From: Rhabdophis nuchalis | Lineage: Eukaryota; Chordata; Lepidosauria; Squamata; Natricidae | Direction of reading: 5' to 3' | Length of the DNA: 64,000 nt | NCBI GenBank assembly: GCA_039707465.1 | Contig: CM077648.1 | Location: 17,047,619-17,111,618 of the forward strand | In this document: positions 22,200 through 33,896 of the stretch, one piece after another | How the letters are laid out: each line of letters begins with the position of its first letter | Numbering within the stretch: position 1 is the first letter of the stretch | Position numbers and translations under genes: made by a program | The notes under the pieces: generated by a model | Database searches by the model: none | What the model saw: the letters and a program-made list of their open reading frames with translations, nothing else | What the model was told of the DNA's origin: nothing

Positions 22200-22339
22200 A
22201 TTGACATTTAGGATGTAATCCATAATGAATTAGAAATACTTTTTTTAACATTACAGGTAGTGAGAGGCTGACCTCAAGCTCAGTTTTTAAAAAATAGGCA
22301 TGTAGTTTTCTTGGGGGCAGTTATGATAATGAGTCCTCT

Positions 22340-22990
22340 ACTCCTCTGCTCGCAACAGAAAACCTTATGCCACCAGACTTGAAATTTTGGGTTTAGACAG
22401 CTTACAACTCTGCTGTCTTCCATCTGACCTAAGCGTAGTATATAAAATTATCCACTAAAATGTCCTACCTGTCAATGTCTACTTCAGCTTCAACCGCAAC
22501 AATACACGGGCAAACAATAGATACAAACTTAAGGTAAACCGCTCCAAAGTCGATTGCAGAAAATACAACTTCAGCAACAGAGAGGTCAATACCTGGAATG
22601 CTCTACCTGACTTGGTTTCTTCCCCAAACCCCCCAAAACTTTAACCTTAGTCTGTCTATTGTCGACCTCCCCCCATTCCTAAGAGGTCTGTAAGGGGCGT
22701 GCATAAGCGCACCAGTGTGCCTACCGTCCCTGTCATAATGTTCCCTTTTATTCGTATCCATTTCATGTATTCCAAAACATGTTTATACTTATATATGTTA
22801 TCTAATTACAGGGGTCTCCAACCTTTGCAACTTTAAGTCTGAAGGACTTCAGCTCCCAGAATTCTCCAGCCAGCAAAGCTGGCTGGAGAATTCTGGGAGC
22901 TGAAGTCCTTCAGACTTAAAGTTGCAAAGGTTGGAGACCCCTGATCTAATACATGTTTGACTAAATAAATAAATGAATGAATGAGTGAGT
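22340..22990 (+). mobile_element. LINE 3' end of a third type, split by a palindromic MITE
   Basis: The plus strand shows RLEILGLDSLQL-like and VNTWNALPDLV-like peptide fragments, as in the ORF2 C-terminus of CR1/Rex-like non-LTR elements, then a 3' UTR ending in (AAAT)n and (GAAT)/(GAGT)n (22965-22995). It differs from the L2 and CR1 copies elsewhere in the window. A palindromic element lies at 22809-22943. Family assignment is tentative. Confidence 0.55.
22809..22943. mobile_element. Palindromic hAT-like MITE (135 bp)
   Basis: The element reads CAGGGGTCTCCAACCTTTGC and is almost a perfect palindrome, ending GGTTGGAGACCCCTG; the centre is GCCAGCAAAGCTGGC. The right flank is ATCTAATA and the left is ATCTAATTA, consistent with an 8-bp duplication with one inserted base. 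It should form a long hairpin when single-stranded. Confidence 0.88.
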
Positions 22991-22995
22991 GAGTG

Positions 22996-24002
22996 AATAG
23001 AATAGAAATAAATAAAAAAATTAATGAAAGTAAACCCAGAGCTGCTTCTTTTATTTTCTAGCATCATTTTTAAAATGTCAAAACCAAACCAAAGCCTTAA
23101 CTGGACATCCACACTAATTGTTGCACATCAATGGAGAACTGTATAGCAAAAATAAGCTCTCTTTAATTTCACACTGTGAAAGTGTCCGGTGAACTTTGAA
23201 CAGCCACTTCAATCCTGGTTGATTGCCAAGTGAAAGCGTTTTCACCTAGCATTCATGTTTGAAAAAAAAATTCAGCTCTCTCCGTTTCTCTTTCCCCTCA
23301 CTGCCTTCTTTTTCTATCCTGGCAACATTTTTTTAAAAAATTCAAATCTGTAGAAAGATTACTTACCTGCAAACAAAGATACACTCAAGTCCTACTGCCA
23401 GTACTTCTGCAGTCTTACAAATGATACAGTAAGATGACTACCGGTTCTCTTATCTCTGCCGTGCAGGATGGAGATAGCTAAAATAAATATCTGGCTATGA
23501 ATCACTTTCATCCTGAGATTCTTTCTCCTGGGAGAATCAGTTTTGCTCTTTGCCTTTGGAGCAGAAGAATTATTTTTCATTTTGCAGGAGAGGGAAAAAA
23601 AAAAACCCTACCAGCAGAGGCTTTGCCTTTTAAATATATAACTCACAGTAAATTCACAATAATGAATCTCTAGCCATTGTCCTCCTAAATAGGATTATTC
23701 TGCTTTCTTTTAACCCGCTGGGATTCTTCTGGCATATTAATTTGCTTTTTAAAATTTTTATAGTATTCATCATCTTGAGATATACATTTCTGTGCAAAAA
23801 ATATATTAAATCAATACTTGCAACTTAAGAGTTTAAATATACGAAGAGCTATACTTCCAAAGTAGGTGAGGCCAAGTTTCAACATAAGGAAAGAAAGGCT
23901 AAGAAAAGAATGGCATGAAAAATAAAGTAAAATATAAGCAAAGCCATCTCTTAAAATAGAATTCCTCAGATCCCATCCATGAAATCAATCTCATTTCTTC
24001 AT
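22996..24002. other. Intron sequence, nothing recognised
   Basis: No recognisable repeat terminus or exon signal. Confidence 0.45.
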
Positions 24003-24004
24003 TA

Positions 24005-24400
24005 CAGCTAATCCTCAATTTATGACCATAGTTGTGACTGGAATTTCTGTCATTAAATAAGATGGTTGTTAAGTGAGTTGGGCCCAATTTTACAAAAAAA
24101 TTCCATTAAGCAAATAATCACAATCATTAAGTGAATGATGTTGTCATTAAGTGAATTCATCTTTCCCCATTAATTTAGCTTGTCAGAAACCAGTTTGCAA
24201 AATTGTAAATGGTGATCATGTAATCCAGGATGCTGCAACTTTGGCAAATAATATACTTAGTTGCCAAGCTCCTAAATTTTATCTTATGAACAAGGAGACA
24301 CTGTAACAGTCATAAGTGTGAGGTTCTAAGTCACTCTTTTCAACTCCATGAAAATGTCTCACGGTCATTAAATGAATGCTTTTAAATTGAGGATCACCTG
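24005..24400. mobile_element. TA-flanked MITE (Tc1/mariner, Tigger-like termini)
   Basis: It starts CAGCTAATCCTCAATTTATG and ends AATTGAGGATCACCTG, inverted termini, with TA on each side (24003-24004 and 24401-24402). Related copies are at 41228-42359 and 30783-31144. A TA duplication and these termini fit a pogo/Tigger-like mariner. No transposase is encoded. Confidence 0.75.
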
Positions 24401-24426
24401 TATCTTTATTTTTATTATTTGGCCAA

Positions 24427-25375
24427 GGACAATACAATACAATACAATACAATAGCAGAGTTGGAAGGGACCTTGAAGGTCTTCTAGTCCAACCCCCTGC
24501 CTAGGCAGGAAACCCTATACCGGTTCAGACAAATGGCTATCCAACATCTTCTTAAAAACTTCCAGTGTTGGGGCATTCACAACTTCTGGAGGCAAGTTGT
24601 TCCACTGATTAATTCTAACTGTCAGGAAATTTCTCCTGGGCATCTTGGGCATCTCTAAGCCTTTTGTTGCGGATGAAGTTATGGAATATTGAACAGTGAT
24701 ATAGTATGAATCAATACTCTTCTGAAACAAATAGCAATGTTGGCAGTCATCTCAATCTCAAGGCAGTGTTGGGGCATTCACAACTTCTGGAGGCAACTTC
24801 TGTTCCACTGATTGATTGTTCTAACTGTCAGGAAATTTCTCCTCAGTTCTAAGTTGCTTCTCTCCTTGATTAGTTTCCACCCATTGCTTCTTGTTCTACC
24901 CTCAGGTGCTTTGGAGAATAGCTTGACTCCCTCTTCTTTGTGGCAATCCCTCAGATATTGGAAGACTGCTATCATGTCTCCCCTAGTCGTTCTTTTCATT
25001 AAACTAGGCATACCCAGTTCCTGCAACCGTTCTTCATGTTTTAGCCTCCAGTCCCCTAATCATCTTCGTTTGCTTCTCTCTGCACTCTTTCTAGGGTCTC
25101 CACATCTTTTCTACATCGTGGCGACCAAAACTGGATGCAGTATTCCAAGTGTGGCCGTACCAATGCCTTATAAAGTGGTATTAACACTTCACATGATCTT
25201 GATTCTATCCCTCTGTGTATGTAGCCTAGAACTGTGTTGGCTTTTTTGGCAGCTGCTGCACACTGCTGGCTCATATTTAAATGGTTGTCCACTAGGACTC
25301 CAAGATCCTTTTCACAGTTACTACAATTGAGCAAGGTACCACCTATACTGTACCTGTGCAGTACTATGAGCCAAT
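24427..25375 (-). mobile_element. CR1 LINE, 3' half, with an internal repeat and (AATAC)n tail
   Basis: The minus strand encodes CR1 ORF2 from NCEKDLGVLVDNHLNMSQQC through VRPHLEYCIQFWSP to GVKLFSKAPEGRTRSNGWKL and the WN.LPPEVVNAP end, though with frame breaks. The tail is (AATAC)n at about 24428-24452. The segment GTTGGGGCATTCACAACTTC appears twice (about 24568 and 24768), separated by ~128 bp that is not CR1 (24638-24765). Confidence 0.88.
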
Positions 25376-25593
25376 TAGCTATACAGTTGAATACTAACAT
25401 GATTGGTAGACTATGGATATAGAGCAGTGAACTGACAAAGTTCTCATTGTGACAAAGAATGATGGGCAAATAGCTGGCAATATAAATTTAATAAATAAAT
25501 AAATTCCATATTTTAGCATATCCTTATAAAAAACGTAAAGGCTCTGCAGATTTAATTCTGTTATTCATTGCCACAATAAAGGATAGCAGTCAT

Positions 25594-25862
25594 CTCTATT
25601 CCAAGGCCATTGAGCCAGTGCTATCTGAAGACATTTCCAGTCATGTGGCCAGCATGACATCATGGAGCCCTGTTACTTTCCCATCTAAGTGGTACCTATT
25701 TATCTACTTGCACTTGCATGCTGTCAAATTTCTAGTTTGGCAGGAGCAGAAGCAAGGATGAGAGCTCACTCTGTTGCATGGTGCTTGGTCTCACACTTGG
25801 GCTCCCAGCTTTCCAGCCAACAAGCCCAGCATCTTAACTTCTAAGCCACCATGCCGCCCGGC
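25594..25862 (-). repeat. tRNA-derived SINE (snake type), diverged
   Basis: Reads on the minus strand like 20004-20345: CATGTGGCCAGCATGAC, GTTACTTTCCCATCTAAG, GAGCTCACTCTGTTGC and a head ending AGCATCTTAACTTCTAAGCC. More diverged than the copy at 50232. Confidence 0.75.
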
Positions 25863-25943
25863 ATATCCTTATGGTTTATTTACATTAAATGACTCTAGTA
25901 GACTATATGCTCTTCTATCCTTAATGTTTAGTCCATTCTCCAG

Positions 25944-25974
25944 GCAACTTGTCTCTCCAGGGGAGACAAGTTGC
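25944..25974. repeat. Perfect 12-bp hairpin at the 5' edge of the L2 element
   Basis: GCAACTTGTCTC (25944-25955) and GAGACAAGTTGC (25963-25974) are exact reverse complements around a 7-base loop. It sits at the presumed 5' junction of the following LINE. Confidence 0.9.
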
Positions 25975-28882
25975 ATCCTCCCGGTTGGTGGCATGCAGCC
26001 GTTGGCTAAAAACGGTCGGGTGCCACAACCCCCGCAAGCTAGGTGGTCAGGGAGTACAGAGCCAGGGCCTGCGGCTGATGTTTTGTAATGCCAGGTCCGT
26101 TGTCAACAAAGCCCCCCTCATCAGTGACCTCCTGTCAGAGGGGGAGCCGGACCTGGCTGGAATTGCGGAGACCTGGTTGGGCCACGAGGGAGGACTCCCC
26201 CTCGTTGAAATGTGCCCACCAGGTTACCGCGCTTTTCATCACCCCCGGGCCCTAGGTAGGGGTGGTGGGGTAGCGGTCATTGTAAAGGAAGGTCTTGAGC
26301 CGAGAGAGACCATTGTGCCACAGACCACCGGTTGTGAGTCCCTCTGTGTGAAGTGGGGCCTAGGGAGGCAGTTGGGCTTGCTGGTTGTATACCTGGCTCC
26401 CCGCTATGTAGCAGCAGCCCTGCCCGAGCTCCTGGAGGTGATCGCTACGGTGGCAGTTGAGACCCCCAGACTTTTAGTCATGGGGGACTTTAATCTGCCA
26501 TCGGTGGGCGAATCATCCGAGGTAGCTCGGGAGTTCATGGCTTCCATGACGGCCATGGACCTGACCCAACTAATTCAAGGCCCCACTCACGAGGGTGGAC
26601 ATACACCGGATCTCATCTTTGTCTCTGGCCAATGGAAGAATGATCTGGGTATAGGGGATATAGTCATCACTCCCTTGTCGTGGTCAGATCACTCACTTCT
26701 CCGACTCGACTTTCCGATCGCTGCTCCCCTCCGCGGGGAGGCGGAAGCTGAGTTACCAATCTGGTTCCGCCCCAGGCGCCTGATGGACCCGGATGGGTTC
26801 CAAACGGCGCTTGGGCCAGTTCCTGTACCCCTGACCCGCGCCCCGATGGAGGACCTCGTGGCCGCATGGAATATTGCGACCACGGGAGCCTTGGATCGGG
26901 TCGCGCCCTTGCGGCCTCTCCTGCGGCGCCAAAACACACTGGCTCCTTGGTTTACCGAGGAGCTACGGGTGATGAAACGCCGCAAGAGATGCCTAGAGGG
27001 AAGATGGAGGTCTACCCGTTCTGAATCTGACCGGACACAGGTAAGAGCCCATTTACGGACTTACATTGTGGCGCTGAGAGTAGCCAAACGTCATCATTGT
27101 GCTACTCTCATAGCATCCGCAGACAACCGCCCTGCCGCCCTGTTTAGGGTGACCCGCTGCCTCCTTCAACAGACGGTGCGGGAAGCCCCGTTACAGGGTA
27201 GAGCAGAGGAATTTGTGATTTTTCTGCAGGAGAAAATCGCTCAGATACAGAACGAGTTAGCCCCCGTTCATGGCCCAGTGGGATGCCACGAGACAGATCT
27301 TGTTTGGGAGGAGTTTGACTCCGTTACTTCCGAGGATATGGACAGGTTACGTGGGCGACTGCGAGCCACCACATGTTTATTGGACCCGTGTCCCTCCTGG
27401 CTTGTACTGGCATCCTGGGAGGTGACACGAGGCTGGCTCCAAGAGGTTGTCAACGCATCCTTAAGTGAGGGTTCCTTGCCTGCTTCCCTAAAAGAAGCGA
27501 TGGTGAGGCCCCTCCTTAAGAAGCCCTCTTTGGATCCAGCTTTATTAAATAACTATCGTCCAGTCTCCAACCTTCCCTTTTTGGCGAAGGTTGTTGAGAG
27601 TGTGGTGGCACAACAGTTTCCCCGTCACCTGGAGGAAGTTGATTATCTAGACCCGCGCCAGTCCGGCTTTCGGCCCGGGCATAGCACCGAGACGGCATTG
27701 GTCGCATTGGTGGATGATCTCTGGAGGGCCAGAGATGGGGGTTGTTCCTCCATCCTGGTCCTATTAGACCTCTCGGCGGCTTTCGATACCATCGACCATG
27801 GTATCCTATTGCATCGGCTGGGGGGGTTGGGGGTGGGAGGCACCGTTTTGCGGTGGTTCTCCTCCTACCTCTCTGGCCGATCACAATTTGTGTTGGCAGG
27901 AGAGCAGAGGTCGACCCCGAGACCCCTCACATGCGGGGTGCCTCAGGGGTCGGTCCTCTCGCCTCTCCTGTTTAATGCATACATGAAACCGCTGGGTGAG
28001 ATCATCCGTGGTTTTGGGGTAGAGTACCATCTTTACGCTGACGACACTCAGCTGTATATATCTACCCCAAACCACCCCAATGATGCCGTAGCGGTGATGT
28101 GCCAGTGCCTGGAAGCCGTGCGGATCTGGATGGGAAGTAACGGACTCAGGCTCAACCCGACCAAGACCGAGTGGCTGTGGTTTCCGGCTGCCCGTTTCAA
28201 CCAGCTCACTCCAACGCTGGCCATAGGGGGCGAACATCTTGCCCCTGTGGATGGGGCGCGTAATTTGGGTGTCCTCCTGGATAACCGGCTGTCCATGGAA
28301 GATCAAGTGACAGCCGTGGCCAGGAGGGCGTTTTACCAGGTTCGCCTGGTTCGCCAATTGCGCCCCCTATTGGATTGGGACGCCCTTCGCACAGTCACTC
28401 ACGCGCTCGTGACATCCCGACTGGACTATTGTAACTCCCTCTACATGGGGCTTCCCTTGAGGTGCACCCGGAGACTATAGCTAGTCCAGAACGCAGCCGC
28501 GCGAGCCATTATGGGTACCACAAGGTACACCCATGTAACACCGCTCTTGCGCGAGCTGCACTGGCTGCCTGTTGTCTTCCGGGTGCGCTTCAAGGTATTA
28601 ATTATCATCTTTAAAGCGCTCCATGGCTAGCGACCTAGCTATCTGCGGGATCGGATCCTGCCTCATACATCCTCACGGCCGATTCGCTCCCACAGAGAGG
28701 GACTTTTCCGGGTGCCGTCCACTAGACTTTGTCAGCGGGCGACACCCAGGGGAAGGGCTCTCTCTGTGGCGGGCCCAGCCCTCTGGAACGACCTCCCCCC
28801 CGACATTAGGACCACCACGGACCTCCGCTCCTTCCGTCTTAAACTAAAAACACACTTCTTCTGCCTTGCCGGCCTGGGATAG
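25949..28882 (+). pseudogene. L2-group ORF2: APE endonuclease and reverse transcriptase, two nonsense codons
   Basis: The frame stays open across 977 codons apart from in-frame TAG codons at 28478-28480 and 28628-28630. Residues 1-240 form an APE-type endonuclease: FCNARS (N47), AETWL (E74), GDFNLPS and WSDHSL are all present. The reverse transcriptase spans about 500-770: [11 protein letters not shown] (534), [40 protein letters not shown], and the catalytic YADD at 696-699. The C-terminal part has HVTPLLRELHWLPVV and VAGPALWNDLPP. The copy at 37248-38513 has CAG and TCG at the two stop sites, so each stop came from point changes here. The Met at 25949 falls in the hairpin region and may not be the natural start. 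With two stops the protein as read lacks its last ~134 residues; the element is probably inactive. Confidence 0.93.
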
Positions 28883-29058
28883 TTATTCCTCTGTTTTTGG
28901 GTTTATTGGAGAATTTTTAGTTTAGTTAGTTTTAACGGGTATTTTAGCACAGGTATTGTTTAATCTATTTTTAATATGAAATGTATATTGTCATTGTTTT
29001 TATTCTTCCTGTGCACCGCCCCGAGTCCCTGTGTGGAGAGGGTGCGGTCTAGAAGTAT
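25955..29058 (+). mobile_element. L2-group LINE, longest copy, with (ATT)n tail
   Basis: About 3.1 kb non-LTR retrotransposon of the CR1/L2 group. It holds an endonuclease-reverse transcriptase ORF (25949-28882) and a 3' UTR ending in a hairpin (ACCGC at 29015-29019, GCGGT at 29044-29048) followed by (ATT)n. No ORF1 is visible, so it is probably 5'-truncated, or the family has a short 5' region. Five other 3' ends of this family and one longer copy (37248-39778) lie in the window. Confidence 0.92.
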
Positions 29059-29173
<115 letters not shown>

Positions 29174-29235
29174 GAGTTCAAAAATGCCATGCTAAACAAT
29201 TTCCTCTTTCATCTCTTTAGTTCTTAGGAGTCCAC

Positions 29236-29663
29236 CAGTCGGGGGGGATTCAATTTTTTTTACTTCTGGTTCTGTGGGCATGGCTTGGTGGGCATGGTGT
29301 GTGGCATGGTGGGTGTGGTGTGGAGTGGTGGGCGTGGCAGGGAAAGGTGGGTGTGGTGGGCGTGGCAGGGAAAGGATACTGTAAAATCTCCATTTCCTCC
29401 CTGCTCCATAATAATTACCATTACATAAAGTCCAGTGGTGGGATTCAAAATATTTTACTACGGGTTCTGTGGGCGTGGCTTGGTGGACGTTGGAGTGGAA
29501 GAATACTGCAAAATCCCCATTTCCTCCCAATCAGCTCGGGAGGCAGAGAATAGATGGGGGCGGAGCCAGCCAGAGGTGGTATTTACTGGTTCTCCGCACT
29601 ACTCAAAATTTCTGCTACTCTGGTTCTCCAGAACTGGTCAGAACCTGCCGAATATCACCTCTG
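29236..29663 (+). mobile_element. hAT-like MITE, family A: tandem dimer
   Basis: A family A 5' part begins CAGTCGGGGGGGATTCAA at 29236 and stops near 29407. A second, nearly complete copy begins CAGTGGTGGGATTCAAAAT at 29433 and ends GAATATCACCTCTG at 29663. The outer flanks are GAGTCCAC (29228-29235) and GAGTCCAG (29664-29671), a 7/8 match, whereas no duplication brackets the inner copy. The first part also has local expansions of a TGGTGGGCGTGGCAGGG-like unit. Confidence 0.82.
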
Positions 29664-29671
29664 GAGTCCAG

Positions 29672-30782
29672 CCAGCAATGATGTATCCCCGGGATGAAAT
29701 ACATGAGCTCAGGCATTGTCTAGCTATGTGTACAATCACCTATAATTATATATTTCCCTCATGTTACAAACACATTTGGTCCCATAGTAAGGTATGGAAG
29801 ATATCTCCCATGTACACATTCAGTCTAATATCACACTCCTATGAATATGTAAATCTTTATTTGCCTCACGTTCTGACAGCATGCATCTTTTTTCTTCCAA
29901 TAAACAACTGTTTTGATGTCTCTTGCTCTAAAATGATGTTGCCGGGTAACACTGGGAATCAGATATGTTTACTTTCTTTCTACACATCCGACAGCTAGCA
30001 CAGCCTCCTTTTTAGTTTGCATTAAAAATACTTACATTTGCCAAATGCATATGGATTAGAAGATGTTATTTTGGAGACTGTAATCTCCTATATCTCATTT
30101 GATATTTATTAACATATAACATACAGTCTCAGATTTATGGAGGCAGTAATAAATGTCAGCAGTTCTTAGGTACAACTTGAAAATCTCTCTCTGTGGGGTG
30201 TTTGCTGTAACTGTATCAAAATGTTCTAAACAATTATACTCCGAAATGATAAGGGAACCCATTATAATGCAAATTGGTCTGCAGTTTTTGTGACAAATTG
30301 CTCTGTGTTCTTGTAAGAAAAGGATTTGCCCATTATCTCCTATTAAATTAGCCTTTCTAATTTAAACTAAATATGATTACATTTCAGTTTGTGTTTCAAA
30401 TAATTATTTCTGAAAGAAGACGCACTCCTTTCAAGTAGTACATGACTTCAAAAGTTGGTGTTTTCTTTATAACAGGGTTTAAACACATGCTTCCTTACAC
30501 ATTAGATAAAATATTTCTATCGGGAAGTGGGAGGTTGGACTAGAAGACCTTCAAGAGCCCTTAAATCTCTGTTATTCTGCTCAATTTAAGAATGAAAAAA
30601 TTCATACGGACATGAAAACAATGTCCTGAGCCTTCATTAACACATACATGTGTCTTAAATATTATGAAAGCCGGACACAGGAAAGATAATATATGTTTAT
30701 TTCTGTATTTTAATTCATACTGATCATTAGAATTCTGTGAAAAGGCTCTAGCGATATTAGAAAAGTATATGAGGTGCTTCTT
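29672..30782. other. Intron sequence, nothing recognised
   Basis: AT-rich single-copy-looking DNA. The block GGAGGTTGGACTAGAAGACC near 30530 resembles a short CR1 3' motif, but too little is left to annotate. Confidence 0.45.
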
Positions 30783-31144
30783 ACTTAGTAACCACAATTT
30801 GTCTCTCAATTTTGGATCTAAGTCACTGTGATTGTTAGGTAGCAAGGAGAAATTGTTACTCATCAGGCGTCAATTTTTCAACTATTTTTACAATGGTTAT
30901 AAAGCAAGTCACCGCAGTCACTAAGCAAATTACATTGTTGTTAAGTGAGTGTATAATCACAGATAGTCATTTTTTGCCATTTCTGAAAAAAAACCACCTG
31001 GAAATCAGCAAAAACATGTTGCAAATTGATGTTACCTGACTGCAGGACGCTGCAATTGGTCGTATATGTGAGCGGGTTGCAAAAGACCAAAATGTGATCA
31101 TGTGATTAGGAAGCACAGCAGTTGTGACTGTGTGAGAAAAAAGC
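30783..31144. mobile_element. Diverged TA-flanked (Tigger-like) element fragment
   Basis: Shares blocks with 24005-24400 and 41228-42359: TTACTTAGTAACCACAATTTG, then TAAGTCACTGTGATTG and ATGTGATCATGTGATTAGG. Termini are not clear. Confidence 0.5.
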
Positions 31145-31523
31145 ATTTTGTCTATATATAATCTCTGAGATCATGGACGGCTGCCCTAAAGGGCCAAGTA
31201 TTTCAAATAGTCTCATTCCTCATGCCCTGAACACCTTTGTTATTTGCAGAACCAAATAATTTGTTCAGACACCAACCTTACCTTCCTATCAAGGATTGCA
31301 TTTTCACCAAGATTAATGCCTTATTATTTGTTATCCCTTTAAGATATGCATGATTTCTGGCTAAAGATAATTTCATACATAACCAGGAAGTTCAAGGGAC
31401 AGTTGATCACACTTCTGAAGCTTTGTGGAAACATCATGAGCATTCTTCTCACACATGACTGTGTGAGCTTTTGCATTATGCACTATTTTGTGCATCTCCG
31501 TGATAAACTAAATATGGGACATC

Positions 31524-31600
31524 CGGATTCATTCATTCATTCTTCATTCATTCATTCATTCATAAATCATTCATTCTTCATTCATTCATTCACTCACAAA
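31524..31600. repeat. (ATTC)n microsatellite, interrupted
   Basis: Three runs of ATTC separated by TTC or ATAAATC interruptions. Confidence 0.9.
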
Positions 31601-32160
31601 TTTATATGGCCATCCAATCCACAACTGATGATTCTGGTCAGCTTACAAAATTAAAAATCCACAGTAGAAAAATCCATAATTTCCCCATCCCAGGGTGGCA
31701 ACAAAGACAATTTAGCGACTTGAGCAGCTCCATATTTCCAGGCCTGCTGAAAGAACCACATTTTCTGTAAGTTCCAGGAAAGCATCAAGGTGGGAATGAT
31801 ATTCCGCAGATATTCTCATTAGATGTACTTGTCTAATAGATGGGGCTGCAACATATAGTGCCTGGTGGGCCAGGTGGATGGAACTCAGTAGAGGCAGACC
31901 TTCAAATAATAAATTGGCTCCAACCCATGTAGGGCATTAAATATGATAACCAGCACCTTGAATTGGATCCAGAAGCAAATGAGCAACAGTGCAGCTCCTA
32001 CAAAAGGAGTGACATTCAGAAATCCAGATTTGCACGAAACTGCTGCATTTTGAACCAGCTGAAACTTCTGAATTGTCCTCCAGATGTATCTCTGCTAAGC
32101 TATTGAAATAGGCATCTACCTTTTATCATAGGTATGTTTTGGAATGGGAGAAGTAGGTGA
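31601..32160. repeat. Possible old unclassified repeat
   Basis: Contains GGGCATTAAATATGATAACC and CAGCACCTTGAATTGGATCC, which resemble a repeat common in reptile and bird genomes. I cannot name the family or its ends. Confidence 0.3.
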
Positions 32161-33184
32161 TATCTCCATTGCTCACTTTCCTCAATTTGTCCCTTTGTCA
32201 GGGTTTTCCCAGGACACAAAACCTACAAAATAAATCTTGCTCTGGATTTTGGAGAGAAGGGTTAATTTCCCCTTGCCTTGGCACCATGTGTCTTTTGCAA
32301 ATAGAAATGTGGTTAGTAGCTTATTAAAAGCTAGTGTAATATTTGAAATCCAACAGAGTCACTCTTGAAGTTGATAGATTGTTCTGGGATAACCTGGAGG
32401 GGAAGAGAAGAAATATATATTTTGATACATACTGATGGTTTTCCATCATTGATCTGATCACCAGTACAATATAGTGTTTGTCAAACATGTCTAGTATTCA
32501 ATCTTCTCTCTACTTCCAAAATTTCCAGTTCTTTTGTATTACTGTATAGCAAATCGAGAAGTATCTCTCAGACACAGTAAACACAATGGCCAGCAGGTGG
32601 TGCATTTCATGCTTGTATTACATTACAGTTTTGTGTTTAATTACTGCAAGTTTTTTCTTTCCCAGCTGTAAAATATAATAGTCAGAATGTCAGCAATTGC
32701 ATTTGCAAGGGGTAGCCGTTATTATAGGCAGCATGCTTCGGCTTTTGCAACAGAAACACCAAGTGTATATTTAAAAATTGCGAAAGGCTTTTGGGATGCA
32801 TGAAAACTCCCTTATGTTTCTATAAATTAGTATGATTTTAGTTATTGTGCAAATGCATTTTGACTGAATTGTCCTTCCTTAATCATAAAATGCAAGCCAG
32901 AACCTCATTTATCTTCCTAAAAATGATCTTTTAGATAGCAAGTCTTTTATGATGGGACAAAGCTTACTGGGACAATACAGATAGAATAATAGGTTGATAA
33001 GAGTTCATAGTCACCATGACAACCATGGACATGACCAACTCACAGGAGACCTGATGCACATGATCTGTTTGGTTTTTTTTGTCTCAGAGCAGATACAACA
33101 TGATTAGAAAGTGGAGGTCATCAAGTTCTGGTTCTTATCATGAACCAATCACTCTGATTTCTGCAGAGAAGGATAAGGACTTTT
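32161..33184. other. Intron sequence, nothing recognised
   Basis: No recognised element or exon signal. Confidence 0.45.
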
Positions 33185-33399
33185 AAGTTTGCGTGCATAA
33201 TAGTCCTAAATAGTCCTAATTGTTCTCTGGTAGCTATTGGTTTAATGGATGTATACTTAGATTCGCTTGTTGCAATATATTGTCTGTGTATGTGTAATGG
33301 GAAAATTTGTTTTGTTTTTCTTTTAAAAATTTGTAAATATTTTTTTTTCCAAAAAAGAAGAAGATACGAAAAGAAAAAGAAAAAAGTTTGCGTGCATAA
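33185..33399 (+). mobile_element. L1-type insertion with 16-bp target duplication
   Basis: AAGTTTGCGTGCATAA occurs at 33185-33200 and again at 33384-33399. The 183 bp between start TAGTCCTAAATAG and end in an A-rich tail (AAAAGAAAAAGAAA). Long duplication plus A-rich tail is the signature of L1-machinery retroposition. The insert looks like a short L1 3' UTR end. Confidence 0.8.
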
Positions 33400-33566
33400 A
33401 GTACCTACAGGATTCAGAGAGCGTTGGGGAAATTTCTGAAGATCTAGTAGTCAGTTTGATCGAGATTGTAGTTGCCCATTGGAATAATGAGGAAATGAGA
33501 TTTACTTGACTGGATTGCCCTGATAAAACCTCTATCTTCTCTCAGATCTGTTGCAATTCCTTGGGT

Positions 33567-33888
33567 CTGTGATGGCGAACCTATGGCAGATATGCCAGAC
33601 GTGGCACGCAACAACCTCTCTGTGGGCATTTGACCCATCGCCCCAATTCAGCTCTGCCTTGATGCGCATGCACCTCCTGCTGGCCAGGTGGTCTTCGGGT
33701 CTCTGCTGCGCATGCGCAGGGGACGGGGCAAATGCATGGGAACCACACACGTGGGGCCCATGCAGGGGGGATGTGCAGGGGCATGGGGCATGCATGGGGC
33801 ACGGGGGGCACGGGGACATTGCATTTTTGGGGTTTGGCCGCACAGACGTCCTTTGGGCAGTTGGCCCAGAAAAGGTTCACCATCGGTG
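33567..33888 (+). mobile_element. hAT-like element, family F
   Basis: Starts CTGTGATGGCGAACCTATGG and ends AAAAGGTTCACCATCGGTG. Flanks CCTTGGGT and CCTTAGTT agree at 6/8. GC-rich interior with repeated TGCATGGGGC-like units and CATGCGCAG motifs. Confidence 0.78.
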
Positions 33889-33896
33889 CCTTAGTT

